Below are positions 23,965-31,837 of a DNA stretch of 38,826 nucleotides, piece after piece. The stretch is from Mycolicibacterium chubuense. GTDB taxonomy: Bacteria; Actinomycetota; Actinomycetes; Mycobacteriales; Mycobacteriaceae. Both the position numbers and the translations under genes were made by a program. Below the pieces are notes generated by a model. It saw only the letters and a program-made list of their open reading frames with translations, ran no database searches and had not been told where the DNA came from. Each line of letters begins with the position of its first letter. Positions within the stretch are counted from its first letter, which is position 1. The DNA lies in contig NZ_JYNX01000035.1 in NCBI RefSeq assembly GCF_001044255.1, positions 236,641 through 275,466 on the forward strand, in the 5' to 3' direction.

Positions 23965-25067
23965 ACCACTCGGCCTCGTCGGCCGTGCGCGACCGGTCCC
24001 GTTCGTGGGCGGACAACGCCGTGCGGCTGATCGAGGCGGACGCCCGCCGCAGCGCCGACACCCACCTGCTGCGCTATCCGCTGCCGTCGAGCTGGTCCCA
24101 CGACTGCGACCTGGCGCTGTATCTCAAAGACGAGAGCACGCACATCACCGGCAGCCTCAAACACCGGCTGGCGCGCTCGCTGTTCCTCTATGCGCTGTGC
24201 AACGGCTGGATCTGCGAGGGCACCACCGTCATCGAGGCGTCATCGGGGTCCACGGCCGTGTCGGAGGCCTACTTCGCGTCGATGCTCGGACTGCCGTTCA
24301 TCGCGGTGATGCCGGCGTCGACGAGTGCGACCAAGGTCGCGTTGATCGAATCCCAGGGCGGCCGTTGCCATTTCGTCACCGAGTCGGCCCAGGTGTACGC
24401 CGAGGCGCAGCGGCTGGCCGAGCAGACCGGCGGGCATTACCTCGACCAGTTCACCAACGCCGAGCGCGCCACCGACTGGCGCGGCAACAACAACATCGCG
24501 GAGTCGATCTTCGATCAGATGGCGCGCGAGACCCATCCGGTGCCGGACTGGATCGTGGTCGGCGCCGGCACGGGCGGCACCAGCGCGACGATCGGGCGGT
24601 ATCTGCGCTACCGGCGCCACCCGACTCGGCTGTGCGTGGTCGATCCGGAGAACTCCGCGTTCTATCCGTCGTATCTGCACGACGATCCCGGTGTGGTCAC
24701 CGGGAAGTCCTCGCGCATCGAGGGGATCGGCCGGCCGCGGGTAGAGCCGTCGTTCCTGCCGGGTGTGGTGGACCGGATGGTCGTGGTGCCCGACGCGGCG
24801 TCGGTAGCCGCCGCCCACCACGTGAGCCGGGTGCTCGGCCGGCGGGTGGGGCCGTCCACGGGGACGAATCTGTGGGGCGCGTTCGGCCTGCTGTCCGAGA
24901 TGAGGTCGCAGGGGCGCAGCGGATCGGTGGTGACGCTGCTCGCCGACGGCGGCGAGCGTTACGCGGAGACCTACTTCCGCGCGGAGTGGCTCGACAGCCA
25001 CGGGCTGGACCCGTCCGAACCGGCCGAGGTGCTCGCCGAGTTCGAGCGGTCGGGCCGCTGGCCCTGA
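23961..25067 (+). CDS. cds1: PLP-dependent cysteine synthase-fold enzyme, L-cysteine desulfhydrase Cds1 type (Rv3684 homologue)
   Basis: This 368-residue fold-type II PLP enzyme has the Schiff-base Lys in T-G-S-L-K-H-R, an Asn/Ser-rich loop [10 protein letters not shown], the phosphate cradle G-A-G-T-G-G-T-S and the distal L-L-A-D-G-G-E-R. In M. tuberculosis the orthologue Cds1 degrades cysteine to sulfide, ammonia and pyruvate and supports respiration and redox balance. The GTG (23961) overlaps the metallophosphoesterase stop, so expression is coupled. The last 97 bases overlap a possible small gene on the other strand. Confidence 0.88.
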   Translation: MNHSASSAVRDRSRSWADNAVRLIEADARRSADTHLLRYPLPSSWSHDCDLALYLKDESTHITGSLKHRLARSLFLYALCNGWICEGTTVIEASSGSTAVSEAYFASMLGLPFIAVMPASTSATKVALIESQGGRCHFVTESAQVYAEAQRLAEQTGGHYLDQFTNAERATDWRGNNNIAESIFDQMARETHPVPDWIVVGAGTGGTSATIGRYLRYRRHPTRLCVVDPENSAFYPSYLHDDPGVVTGKSSRIEGIGRPRVEPSFLPGVVDRMVVVPDAASVAAAHHVSRVLGRRVGPSTGTNLWGAFGLLSEMRSQGRSGSVVTLLADGGERYAETYFRAEWLDSHGLDPSEPAEVLAEFERSGRWP

Positions 25068-25168
25068 TTCTCCGAGCGCCGCGTGAGCGGGCCGTCGGAG
25101 GTCAGGAACAGCCACAGCGCGGCCAGCGCGAAGAAGCCCAGGTAGATCGATGCGCCCAAGCCAGTCAT
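24971..25168 (-). CDS. Possible small single-pass membrane protein
   Basis: A 65-residue frame from ATG 25168 encodes a hydrophobic helix right after the start ([19 protein letters not shown]) followed by a polar, charged tail. The layout is that of many small mycobacterial membrane proteins. An in-frame ATG at 25210 would add a charged 14-residue extension (M-H-T-D-E-R-E-T). GGGCGGGAC precedes the shorter start. The second half is antisense to the cds1 3' end, where coding is constrained, so only the N-terminal half outside cds1 is informative. No family is recognised. Confidence 0.45.
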   Translation of the reverse strand: MTGLGASIYLGFFALAALWLFLTSDGPLTRRSENQGQRPDRSNSASTSAGSDGSSPWLSSHSARK

Positions 25169-25310
25169 GTCCCGCCCGCTTTCGTCCGTTTCTCGTTCGT
25201 CAGTGTGCATAACGCTTTCCACAAGCCGGATGCTTCCCGGGGCGTGTCGCGGAGCCGATACGCGTTTGGCTTCAACGGCAGGCGGTGCGATACGCTGTCG
25301 TGGCTTCACT

Positions 25311-25384
25311 CGGGGTGTGGCGCAGCTTGGTAGCGTGCTTCGTTCGGGACGAAGAGGTCGTGGGTTCGAATCCCGCCACCCCGA
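25311..25384 (+). tRNA. tRNA-Pro, anticodon CGG
   Basis: A full 74-nt cloverleaf can be drawn: acceptor stem CGGGGTG/CACCCCG (25311-25317 with 25377-25383) and discriminator A25384. The D-arm carries TTGGTA. The anticodon stem CTTCG/CGAAG surrounds loop TTCGGGA with anticodon CGG (25345-25347, decoding CCG). The T-arm is GTGGG-TTCGAAT-CCCGC. The 3' CCA is not encoded. A -10 hexamer TACGCT is at 25291-25296. It is the same tRNA as in this syntenic place in M. tuberculosis (after Rv3684). Confidence 0.97.
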
Positions 25385-25405
25385 CTCGTGTGATCGTCAG
25401 TGAGA

Positions 25406-25440
25406 GGCCCTGATCCGGTTCCCCCGGTCAGGGCCTTCTT
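25406..25440 (+). terminator. Intrinsic terminator after tRNA-Pro
   Basis: GGCCCTGA (25406-25413) pairs with TCAGGGCC (25428-25435), with an inner CCGG/CCGG extension, and is followed by TTCTT. It ends the tRNA transcript before the convergent VOC gene. Confidence 0.85.
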
Positions 25441-25453
25441 GCTGCGCGGGTCG

Positions 25454-25831
25454 TCATACCCAGGTGACGAACTGCACGATGATGCCGTTCGGATCCTCGA
25501 ACTGGCAGTACCGCTCACCCCACGGCTCGGTCTCCGGCGCGGTGGCGACGGGCACCCCTGCGGCACGGAGCTTCTCGTACACGGCGTCGACGTCCTCGAC
25601 GACGAACACCAGAAGCAGACCGTCGCCCGCGCCGCCCGCCCGATGTGCGGGCCGGAACGTCGCCAGGCCCGTGCGCAGGAAGATCACGTTGGGTCCACCG
25701 TCGGGGTGGCTCAACGACACGAACCCGTCCGCCTGCATCGCGACCGTGTGGCCGACGTGTCGGGTCAGGAAGTCGGCTGACGCGCTGGGGTCGGCGACGT
25801 TGAGGGAGATCGCCGTGTCGGTCACCTTCAT
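25454..25831 (-). CDS. VOC-superfamily (glyoxalase/bleomycin resistance-like) protein
   Basis: This 125-residue single-domain protein has the vicinal-oxygen-chelate layout: N-terminal strand T-A-I-S-L-N-V-A-D-P-S-A-S-A-D-F, middle V-E-D-V-D-A-V-Y-E-K-L-R-A-A-G-V, and C-terminal E-R-Y-C-Q-F-E-D-P-N-G-I-I-V-Q-F. The final Q-F/D-P-N-G signature is typical. These proteins bind metal or a small hydrophobic ligand; the exact activity cannot be read. The ATG (25831) follows GAAAGAGGTGTCC. It is divergent from a TetR regulator across a palindromic operator, so it is the likely regulated target. Confidence 0.85.
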   Translation of the reverse strand: MKVTDTAISLNVADPSASADFLTRHVGHTVAMQADGFVSLSHPDGGPNVIFLRTGLATFRPAHRAGGAGDGLLLVFVVEDVDAVYEKLRAAGVPVATAPETEPWGERYCQFEDPNGIIVQFVTWV

Positions 25832-25841
25832 GGACACCTCT

Positions 25842-25862
25842 TTCTCGTATTCAGTACGAGAA
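25842..25862. promoter_or_regulatory. Palindromic operator between VOC and TetR genes
   Basis: Perfect 8-bp arms TTCTCGTA (25842-25849) and TACGAGAA (25855-25862) flank a 5-base centre. The 21-bp site lies 11 bp upstream of the VOC start and 55 bp upstream of the TetR start, the usual arrangement for a TetR repressor that controls itself and its divergent neighbour. Confidence 0.65.
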
Positions 25863-25917
25863 CCAGTATCCGTACACTGCACGGAAATGCAACCGGTCTT
25901 GTCGGAAAGCGAAGGGC

Positions 25918-26634
25918 ATGGACATCATCGAGCTGCTGTGGCGACGGGACCTGCCCGCCGCACCGCGCCGCGGCAGGCCACCCCGGTACACGGTCGACGC
26001 CGTCGTCGCCGCGGCCATCGCCGTGGCCGACCGCACCGGCCTGTCCTTCACGCTGCGTGATGTGGCGCATGCGCTGGGCGCACCGGTGATGTCGGTGTAC
26101 TCGTACATCGACGGTCGCGAGCAACTTCTCGAACTCATGGTGGACCAGTGCCGGGCGGACATGACGCACCGCGAACCGTCCGGTGACTGGGAGGCCCGGC
26201 TCCGATCCGTCGCCGCCGACAACGCGCGACTGTTAGACGAGCACCCGTGGATGGCGGACATCGAGTCGGAGCGCAGCGTGCTCGGCCCGGGCACGCTCGC
26301 CAAGTACGACCGCGAGCTCGCCGCGGTCGAGGCGCTACGACTCTCCGACACAGACAAGGACGCCGCGCTGACCCTGGTGCTGGACTTCGTCCGGTCGTGC
26401 GCGCGGGCGCGGGCACATGCGCGCCGTGAACGCCGGCAGGAATCACCGGAGCAGTGGTGGCAGCGAGAAGGCGCCAAGCTCGCCGCGCTCGGGGTGACCG
26501 ACCGCTACCCGCTGGCGTCGCGCATCGGAACCGCTGCGGGACAGGCGCATTCAGCTGCCCATGACGTCGACGCCCACTACGAGTTCGGGCTGCGGGCGAT
26601 CCTGCAGGGCATCGACGCGCTGCAGGCGCCCTGA
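25918..26634 (+). CDS. TetR/AcrR-family transcriptional regulator
   Basis: This 238-residue repressor-type protein has, after a basic R-R-G-R-P-P-R-Y start, a TetR helix-turn-helix at about residues 25-75 (A-V-V-A-A-A-I-A-V-A-D-R-T-G-L, then L-R-D-V-A-H-A-L-G-A-P-V-M-S-V-Y-S-Y-I). A C-terminal ligand domain follows (TetR_C type with H-P-W-M). It is probably the sensor for a small molecule handled by the divergent VOC protein. The ATG follows GCGAAGGGC. It is 16 bases from the convergent small acidic gene. Confidence 0.9.
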   Translation: MDIIELLWRRDLPAAPRRGRPPRYTVDAVVAAAIAVADRTGLSFTLRDVAHALGAPVMSVYSYIDGREQLLELMVDQCRADMTHREPSGDWEARLRSVAADNARLLDEHPWMADIESERSVLGPGTLAKYDRELAAVEALRLSDTDKDAALTLVLDFVRSCARARAHARRERRQESPEQWWQREGAKLAALGVTDRYPLASRIGTAAGQAHSAAHDVDAHYEFGLRAILQGIDALQAP

Positions 26635-26649
26635 CCGCGCCGAACGCGC

Positions 26650-26778
26650 TCAGGCAGTCGGTTCGCCGCCGTCTTTGTCGACGTCGGGGGTGTCGCGATC
26701 AGGGTCCTTCTCGGTGTCCTGCGCCTTGTCGGCGGTCGACCCGTCGTCGTCGTCGTAGATTCCACTGCCTCGCGTCAT
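26650..26778 (-). CDS. Small acidic hypothetical protein
   Basis: A 42-residue frame runs from ATG 26778 to TGA 26650. The peptide begins M-T-R-G-S-G-I-Y-D-D-D-D and is dominated by Asp, Glu, Thr, Lys and Pro with no hydrophobic core, so it is probably disordered. GTGAGGACG provides a ribosome-binding site. It starts ten bases after the LLM oxidoreductase stop, on the same strand, so it is likely co-transcribed. A different frame over the same DNA is Arg/Thr-rich shadow. No function is known. Confidence 0.6.
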   Translation of the reverse strand: MTRGSGIYDDDDGSTADKAQDTEKDPDRDTPDVDKDGGEPTA

Positions 26779-26788
26779 CGGCACGTCC

Positions 26789-27775
26789 TCACTGTGCGGC
26801 ACTGCGGAGTTTGTCGAGCAGCGGCTCTGCCGCTTCTTTGAAGAATGCGTCCTGCGAGTCGCCGCCGACCTGGACCAGCGCGATGTCGGTGAACCCGGCC
26901 TTCCAATACTCGCTCACCGCCTCGACGATGGCGTCGAGGTCGGGCCCGCACGGAATCGACTCCGCGGTGTCCTCGGGCCGCACGAACTGGGTCGCGCCGT
27001 CGAAGCCCATCGTGGTCGGCAGGTCGGCGTTGACCGCCCACCCGCCGGCGAACCAACGGAACTGGTCGTGGGCCCGTTCGACCGCTGCGTCGCGGTCGCG
27101 GTCCCAGCAGATCGGGATCTGCCCGATGACGCGCGCGTCGCCGGGCAGGCCGGTGGCGCGTCGCGCGTCGTGCCAGGCGTCGACCAGGTCCTTCTTCGGC
27201 TCGACGGCGATCAGGTGATCGGCCAGCGGCGCGAACGCCTCCACCGAACGGTCGCCGGACACGGCCGCCGCAATCGGGACCGGCACCTCGGGCACGTCCC
27301 AGATCCGCGCCGAGTCGACCTCGAAGTGCTCGCCCTTCCAGTCGACGAGCTCACCGGTGTGCAACTCGCGGATGATCTGGATCGCTTCTCGCAGCATCTC
27401 CAAGCGACGCGCCACGGTGGGCCAGCCCTTGCCGACGACGTGCTCGTTGAGGTTCTCGCCAGTGCCCACCCCGAGGGTGAACCGGCCGTCGGCCAGGATC
27501 TGCAGTGTGGCCGCCTTCTGCGCGACGACGGCCGGGTGGTACCGGATCGTCGGGCAGGTGACATACGTCATCAACTCGACACGTTCGGTGGCGTGCGCGA
27601 CGGCGCCGAGCACCGACCACGCGTACGGAGCGTGGCCCTGCGAGGCCAGCCACGGAAAATAGTGGTCACTCGAGACTTCGAAGTCGAAGCCCGCCTCCTC
27701 CGCCGAAACTGCATAGCGGACAAGATCTTTCGGGCCGCTCTGCTCGGTCATCAGGGTGTAGCCGAAACGGGTCAT
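26789..27775 (-). CDS. F420-dependent LLM-class oxidoreductase (FGD-like, TIGR03557 type)
   Basis: This 328-residue TIM-barrel luciferase-like protein is of the coenzyme F420 branch. It opens M-T-R-F-G-Y-T-L-M-T-E-Q, with S-S-D-H-Y-F-P-W, T-C-P-T-I-R-Y-H-P-A and G-V-G-T-G-E-N-L-N-E-H-V-V-G. These are hallmarks shared with glucose-6-phosphate dehydrogenase FGD and its paralogues; the G-x-G-E-x-L-N-E-H loop contacts F420. The substrate is unknown. The ATG at 27775 matches the conserved family start; a frame extension upstream is Arg-rich. The short intergenic of about 90 bp to the divergent repeat-protein gene must hold both promoters. Confidence 0.9.
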   Translation of the reverse strand: MTRFGYTLMTEQSGPKDLVRYAVSAEEAGFDFEVSSDHYFPWLASQGHAPYAWSVLGAVAHATERVELMTYVTCPTIRYHPAVVAQKAATLQILADGRFTLGVGTGENLNEHVVGKGWPTVARRLEMLREAIQIIRELHTGELVDWKGEHFEVDSARIWDVPEVPVPIAAAVSGDRSVEAFAPLADHLIAVEPKKDLVDAWHDARRATGLPGDARVIGQIPICWDRDRDAAVERAHDQFRWFAGGWAVNADLPTTMGFDGATQFVRPEDTAESIPCGPDLDAIVEAVSEYWKAGFTDIALVQVGGDSQDAFFKEAAEPLLDKLRSAAQ

Positions 27776-27866
27776 GCGGCGGGAGTACCCGTGACGGCGT
27801 CGTCGAAACGGGGTGCGCGCGCAGGTGACGTTGCCGATCGGGACGGCGATCGACAAGATGGTGATC

Positions 27867-29087
27867 ATGACCTACAGCGCCGGCGGATACGGCCCGGCGG
27901 GGACTCCACCCCCAGGCATGCCGCCGCCGGGTTATCCCGGATATCCGCCCCCGGGCTACGCCTACGGTCCCCCACCGGGCTACGGACCGCCGCCGGGCTA
28001 CGGGCCCCCACCCGGCTACGGGCCAACACCGGGATACGGGCCCCCACCGGGCTACGGTCCACCGCCGGGGTACGGCCCGCCGCCCGGCTATGCGCCTCCG
28101 GTGCTGCGGCCCGGCATCGTCCCGCTGCGGCCGCTCAGCCTGTCGGACATGTTCAACGGGGCGTTCGCGTACATGCGGAGCAATCCCAAGGCCACGCTCG
28201 GCCTGACGACCATCGTGGTGGTGGCCGCGCAGTTGCTCGCGCTGATCCTGTCGTTGTGGCCGTTGGCGTTCAGCGGTGACGTCAACCAGGCCGTGGACGG
28301 TGCGGCCCCCGGCGCCACGATGTTCGAGACCGGCGCGGGAATCGCCTCCCTGGTGTCGAGCTTCGCGGCCGGCATCGCCACCGCGTTGTCGACGATCCTG
28401 CTCAGCGGACTGCTGACGGTCGTGATCGGGCGCTCGATCTTCGGCGCGGGAATCTCGATCGGCGAGGCCTGGCACCGGTTGAAGCCCCGGCTGTGGGCCC
28501 TGCTCGGATTCACCGTGCTCGAAGCCCTCGGCGCGATCCTGTTGATCATCGTCGTCGCGGCGATCATCGCCGTGGTGGCGGTGGCCGCCAACGGCTGGGC
28601 GGCGTTCGCGATCGGCGCTCCGCTGGTGCTCGCCCTGATCGCGGCATTGGTCTATCTCGGCACGATGCTGTCGTTCACGCCGGTGGCGATCGTGCTGGAG
28701 CGCCGCGACATCATGTCCTCGATCCGTCGCTCGTTCGCCCTGGTGCGCCACGACTTCTGGCGGGTGCTCGGCATCCGACTGCTCGCGGTGCTGGTGGCCC
28801 AGCTCGTCGCCGGCGCCGTCGCGATCCCGTTCAGCTTCGGCGGTCAGATCCTGCTCACCACCGGAACCACCGTGACCGCCGCGATGATCGCGTTGGTCAT
28901 CATCGCGGTCGGCGGTGCGATCGGCCAGATCATCACCGGGCCGTTCAGCGCCGGAATCGTGGTGCTGCAGTACACGGATCGCCGCATCCGCGCCGAGGCG
29001 TTCGACCTGGTGCTGCAGACCGGTGCGGCGCAGACGGCGGTGGCGCCGCAGACCACCGACGACCTGTGGCTGACCGGCCAGCGCTGA
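27867..29087 (+). CDS. GYGPPP-repeat multi-pass membrane protein (Rv3689 homologue)
   Basis: This 406-residue protein has a Gly/Tyr/Pro-rich N-terminal region (residues 1 to about 75) with about eight P-P-P-G-Y-G-type repeats. After them come about six transmembrane helices, e.g. TIVVVAAQLLALILSLWPL and LLTVVIGRSIFGAGISIGE, in a layout like the DUF7544/YciC-type membrane proteins. The repeat tail is cytosolic if the helices follow the positive-inside rule. It is the first gene of the MoxR/DUF58 operon, one base ahead of the DUF4129 gene. The ATG at 27867 is chosen; GTG 27861 and ATG 27858 are in-frame alternatives. Confidence 0.85.
   Translation: MTYSAGGYGPAGTPPPGMPPPGYPGYPPPGYAYGPPPGYGPPPGYGPPPGYGPTPGYGPPPGYGPPPGYGPPPGYAPPVLRPGIVPLRPLSLSDMFNGAFAYMRSNPKATLGLTTIVVVAAQLLALILSLWPLAFSGDVNQAVDGAAPGATMFETGAGIASLVSSFAAGIATALSTILLSGLLTVVIGRSIFGAGISIGEAWHRLKPRLWALLGFTVLEALGAILLIIVVAAIIAVVAVAANGWAAFAIGAPLVLALIAALVYLGTMLSFTPVAIVLERRDIMSSIRRSFALVRHDFWRVLGIRLLAVLVAQLVAGAVAIPFSFGGQILLTTGTTVTAAMIALVIIAVGGAIGQIITGPFSAGIVVLQYTDRRIRAEAFDLVLQTGAAQTAVAPQTTDDLWLTGQR
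27945..28095 (+). repeat. 18-bp tandem repeat encoding PPPGYG units
   Basis: About eight head-to-tail 18-bp units encode P-P-P-G-Y-G/A in the N-terminal region of the membrane protein. Units differ at third codon positions (CCG/CCC/CCA, GGC/GGG), so the repeat is conserved at protein level and not a fresh DNA expansion. One unit reads P-T-P-G-Y-G. Confidence 0.9.
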
Positions 29088-29088
29088 C

Positions 29089-29739
29089 GTGGTGCCGATC
29101 GACATCGACCGCGACGCTGCGCGGGACGCCGCCCGGCGGGAACTGTCCAAGGCGATCTACCCGAGGGAGTCGCTGACCGACCAGATCCTCACCTGGATCG
29201 AACGACTGCTGTACCGGATCACCGCCGGCGCCGCGTCGGTGCCCGGCGGCTGGTTCACCGTGGCGATCCTGCTGATGCTGCTCGCCGTCGCCGTCCTGGT
29301 CGCCGTGCGCATCGCGCGACGGGCCATGCGCAGCAGTCGATCCGGTGCCGATCTCCTGTTCGACGACCACGAACTCAGCGCCGCCGAACACCGGGCGGCC
29401 GCCGAGCGCGACGCCGCGGCCGCCGCCTGGGCGTCGGCCATCCGGCACCGGCTGCGTGCGGTCGCGCGCCACCTCGAGGAGAACGGCACCCTGGCCGCCG
29501 CGCCGGGTCGCACGGCCACCGAATTGGCCCGCGACGCCGGCCGGGTGCTGCCCGACCTGGCCGGCCGATTCAGCTCCGCAGCGGAGGCTTTCAACGACGT
29601 CACCTACGGTGAACTGCCCGGCCACGAGGCCCAGTACCGGATGATCGTCGCGCTGGACGACGACGTGGCAACTCACCGGCCCGCCCCCACGGATCCCGAT
29701 GCCATCCGGGCACAACAGGATTGGGCCGCACTCCGATGA
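29089..29739 (+). CDS. DUF4129 membrane protein (Rv3690 homologue)
   Basis: This 216-residue protein has one transmembrane helix at about residues 55-75 (WFTVAILLMLLAVAVLVAV) and a C-terminal DUF4129 domain (residues about 105-190, R-A-A-A-E-R-D...G-R-T-A-T-E-L-A-R-D-A..F-N-D-V-T-Y-G). DUF4129 domains occur next to MoxR ATPases and DUF58 proteins and sometimes fused to transglutaminase-like domains; their role is unknown. It starts with GTG one base after the upstream stop, and its stop forms ATGA with the next gene. Confidence 0.85.
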   Translation: MVPIDIDRDAARDAARRELSKAIYPRESLTDQILTWIERLLYRITAGAASVPGGWFTVAILLMLLAVAVLVAVRIARRAMRSSRSGADLLFDDHELSAAEHRAAAERDAAAAAWASAIRHRLRAVARHLEENGTLAAAPGRTATELARDAGRVLPDLAGRFSSAAEAFNDVTYGELPGHEAQYRMIVALDDDVATHRPAPTDPDAIRAQQDWAALR

Positions 29740-30875
29740 GCACTGCGCTCGGTCCCACCGTCGGCCAGCGGTGGCGCACCTGGCGTTGGGTGCTGCTGGG
29801 CCTGGCCGCGGTCATCGCGGTCGCCGCCGTGAGCACCTGGCTTACGGCGCCACGCCCCGGCGGTCATCTCGACGCGGGCTCGACCTCCCCCGACGGCGCC
29901 CGCGCCCTGGTCACCCTGTTGCGTGACAACGGGATCGACGTCGTCGTGGCCGACACCGTCGGCGACGTCGCGCGCGCCGCACGTCCCGACACCCTCGTGG
30001 TCGCGGCGCAGACGTTCTGGCTCTACGACGACGAGCAACTGGCCCGGCTCGCGGCGCTGCCCGGGGACCGCCTCATCATCGAGCCGGTCGGCAAGACCCG
30101 CGAGGCGCTCGCACCGGCGCTGCGCAGCAGCGGCTCGACCGAATTCGGCGGTCTCGCAGCCGAATGCGATCTGCGGGAGGCCGAACGGGCCGGGGCGGTG
30201 CAGTTCGACGCAGCGGACACCTACGAGGCGGCGGGCGCGACACCGGTGACCCGGTGCTACCGCGGCGTGCTGGCACGCTACGACGATGCGGGCCGCACCG
30301 TCACCGTGGTGGGCGGCTCGGGTTTCATGACCAACTCCGGGCTGCTCGAGGAAGGCAACGCCGCGCTGGCGATGAACCTCGCGGGCAGCCGACCCACGGT
30401 GATCTGGTACGCCCCCCAGCACAGCGAGGGCGCCGGGTCCGTCGGCGACGCCGCCATCACCGACCTGATTCCCGACCAGGTGACGTGGCTGGTGGTCCAG
30501 CTCGTGGTGGCCGTGGCGCTGCTGGCGCTGTGGCGGGGCCGCCGGGTCGGGCCGCTGGTGGCCGAACCGCTGCCGGTGGTGGTCCGGGCGTCGGAGACCG
30601 TGGAGGGCCGCGGACGGCTGTACCGGTCCCGTCGCGCACGGGACCGGGCCGCCGAGGCGCTGCGCTCGTCGGCCAGGCAGCGTCTTGCTCCGCGGCTGGG
30701 GGTGCGCGGTGACGCCGCCCCGCCGGCGGTCGTCGCGGCCGTCGCTCAGCGGTGCGGCCTCGACCCTCAGACCGTCGCCCATATCCTCTACGGGCAGCCA
30801 CCGGCGAGTGACACCGAACTGGTGGACCTCGCCCGTGCGCTCGACGACATCGAAAGGCAGGTCGCACAGTCGTGA
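29736..30875 (+). CDS. DUF4350 membrane protein (Rv3691 homologue)
   Basis: This 379-residue protein has an N-terminal signal anchor (WVLLGLAAVIAVAAVSTWL), an extracytoplasmic DUF4350 domain (residues about 40-240: L-D-A-G-S-T-S-P-D-G-A-R-A-L-V-T-L-L, typical of this GATase-like fold), a second transmembrane helix (WLVVQLVVAVALLALW) and a cytosolic Arg-rich helical tail. It is a fixed partner of MoxR/DUF58/DUF4129 gene sets. The ATG overlaps the DUF4129 stop (ATGA) and the stop overlaps the moxR2 GTG. Confidence 0.87.
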   Translation: MSTALGPTVGQRWRTWRWVLLGLAAVIAVAAVSTWLTAPRPGGHLDAGSTSPDGARALVTLLRDNGIDVVVADTVGDVARAARPDTLVVAAQTFWLYDDEQLARLAALPGDRLIIEPVGKTREALAPALRSSGSTEFGGLAAECDLREAERAGAVQFDAADTYEAAGATPVTRCYRGVLARYDDAGRTVTVVGGSGFMTNSGLLEEGNAALAMNLAGSRPTVIWYAPQHSEGAGSVGDAAITDLIPDQVTWLVVQLVVAVALLALWRGRRVGPLVAEPLPVVVRASETVEGRGRLYRSRRARDRAAEALRSSARQRLAPRLGVRGDAAPPAVVAAVAQRCGLDPQTVAHILYGQPPASDTELVDLARALDDIERQVAQS

Positions 30876-31837
30876 CACAGCCCAGCACCCACGAGGGCGC
30901 GCGCACCGCGCTGATGGCCCTGCGCACCGAGATCGCCAAGGTCGTGGTCGGCCAGGACGCCGTGGTCAGCGGTCTGGTGGTGGCGCTGCTGTGCCGCGGG
31001 CACGTCCTGCTCGAGGGTGTGCCCGGCGTCGCGAAGACGCTGTTGGTGCGCACGCTCGCCGCGGCTCTGCAGCTCGAGTTCAAGCGGGTGCAGTTCACGC
31101 CCGATCTGATGCCCGGCGACGTCACGGGGTCGCTGGTGTACGACGCGCGCACCGCGGAGTTCACCTTCCGCGCCGGGCCCGTGTTCACCAATCTGCTTCT
31201 CGCCGACGAGATCAACCGCACGCCACCCAAGACGCAGGCGGCACTGCTGGAGGCCATGGAAGAGCGGCAGGTCAGTGTCGAAGGCGAACCGCGTCCGCTG
31301 CCCGACCCGTTCATCGTCGCGGCCACCCAGAATCCCATCGAGTACGAGGGCACCTATCAGCTGCCGGAGGCGCAGCTGGACCGGTTCCTGCTGAAGCTCG
31401 ACGTGCCGCTGCCCCCGCGCGATCAGGAGATCGCGATCCTCGACAGGCACGCCCGCGGGTTCGATCCGCGCAACCTGTCCGCGGTGCAGCCGGTGGCCGG
31501 ACCGGCGGAACTGGCAGCGGGCCGCGAAGCCGTCGGGCAGGTGCTCGCCGGTGAGGAGATTCTCGGCTACATCGTCGACATCGTCAGCGCCACAAGGCAT
31601 TCCCCGTCGTTGCAACTCGGGGTGTCACCCCGCGGCGCGACAGCCCTGCTGTCGACGGCGCGCACCTGGGCGTGGCTGTCCGGACGCACCTATGTCACCC
31701 CCGACGACGTCAAGGCGATGGCCCGGCCGACGCTGCGCCACCGGGTGGCGCTGCGTCCCGAGGCCGAACTGGAGGGCGCATCCGCCGACGGTGTGCTCGA
31801 CGGGATCCTCGCGGCCGTACCGGTGCCCCGCTGGTGA
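30872..31837 (+). CDS. moxR2: MoxR-family AAA+ ATPase MoxR2 (Rv3692 homologue)
   Basis: This 321-residue AAA+ chaperone-type ATPase has Walker A G-V-P-G-V-A-K-T, the MoxR pore-loop region Q-F-T-P-D-L-M-P-G-D-V-T-G, Walker B L-L-L-A-D-E-I-N-R, sensor 1 A-A-T-Q-N-P-I-E-Y-E-G-T-Y-Q-L-P-E-A-Q-L-D-R-F and a C-terminal lid. MoxR ATPases remodel or activate partner proteins, often with vWA/DUF58 partners as here. The GTG start forms GTGA with the DUF4350 stop, and the stop overlaps the DUF58 GTG. This is the energy source of the module. Confidence 0.94.
   Translation: MTQPSTHEGARTALMALRTEIAKVVVGQDAVVSGLVVALLCRGHVLLEGVPGVAKTLLVRTLAAALQLEFKRVQFTPDLMPGDVTGSLVYDARTAEFTFRAGPVFTNLLLADEINRTPPKTQAALLEAMEERQVSVEGEPRPLPDPFIVAATQNPIEYEGTYQLPEAQLDRFLLKLDVPLPPRDQEIAILDRHARGFDPRNLSAVQPVAGPAELAAGREAVGQVLAGEEILGYIVDIVSATRHSPSLQLGVSPRGATALLSTARTWAWLSGRTYVTPDDVKAMARPTLRHRVALRPEAELEGASADGVLDGILAAVPVPRW

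Noticed and set aside
26577-26765. A 62-residue Thr/Arg/Pro-rich frame overlapping the acidic peptide gene
   Set aside because: It runs into the tetR 3' end and is low complexity; the alternative frame has a start, ribosome-binding site and operon spacing.
27945-28095. Possible CRISPR array
   Set aside because: The 18-bp units are directly adjacent without spacers and encode an in-frame PPPGYG protein repeat.
27666-29150. A 494-residue minus-strand frame antisense to the GYGPPP membrane protein
   Set aside because: Arg/His/Gln/Asp-rich with no domain; the plus-strand gene has clear membrane helices and operon context.
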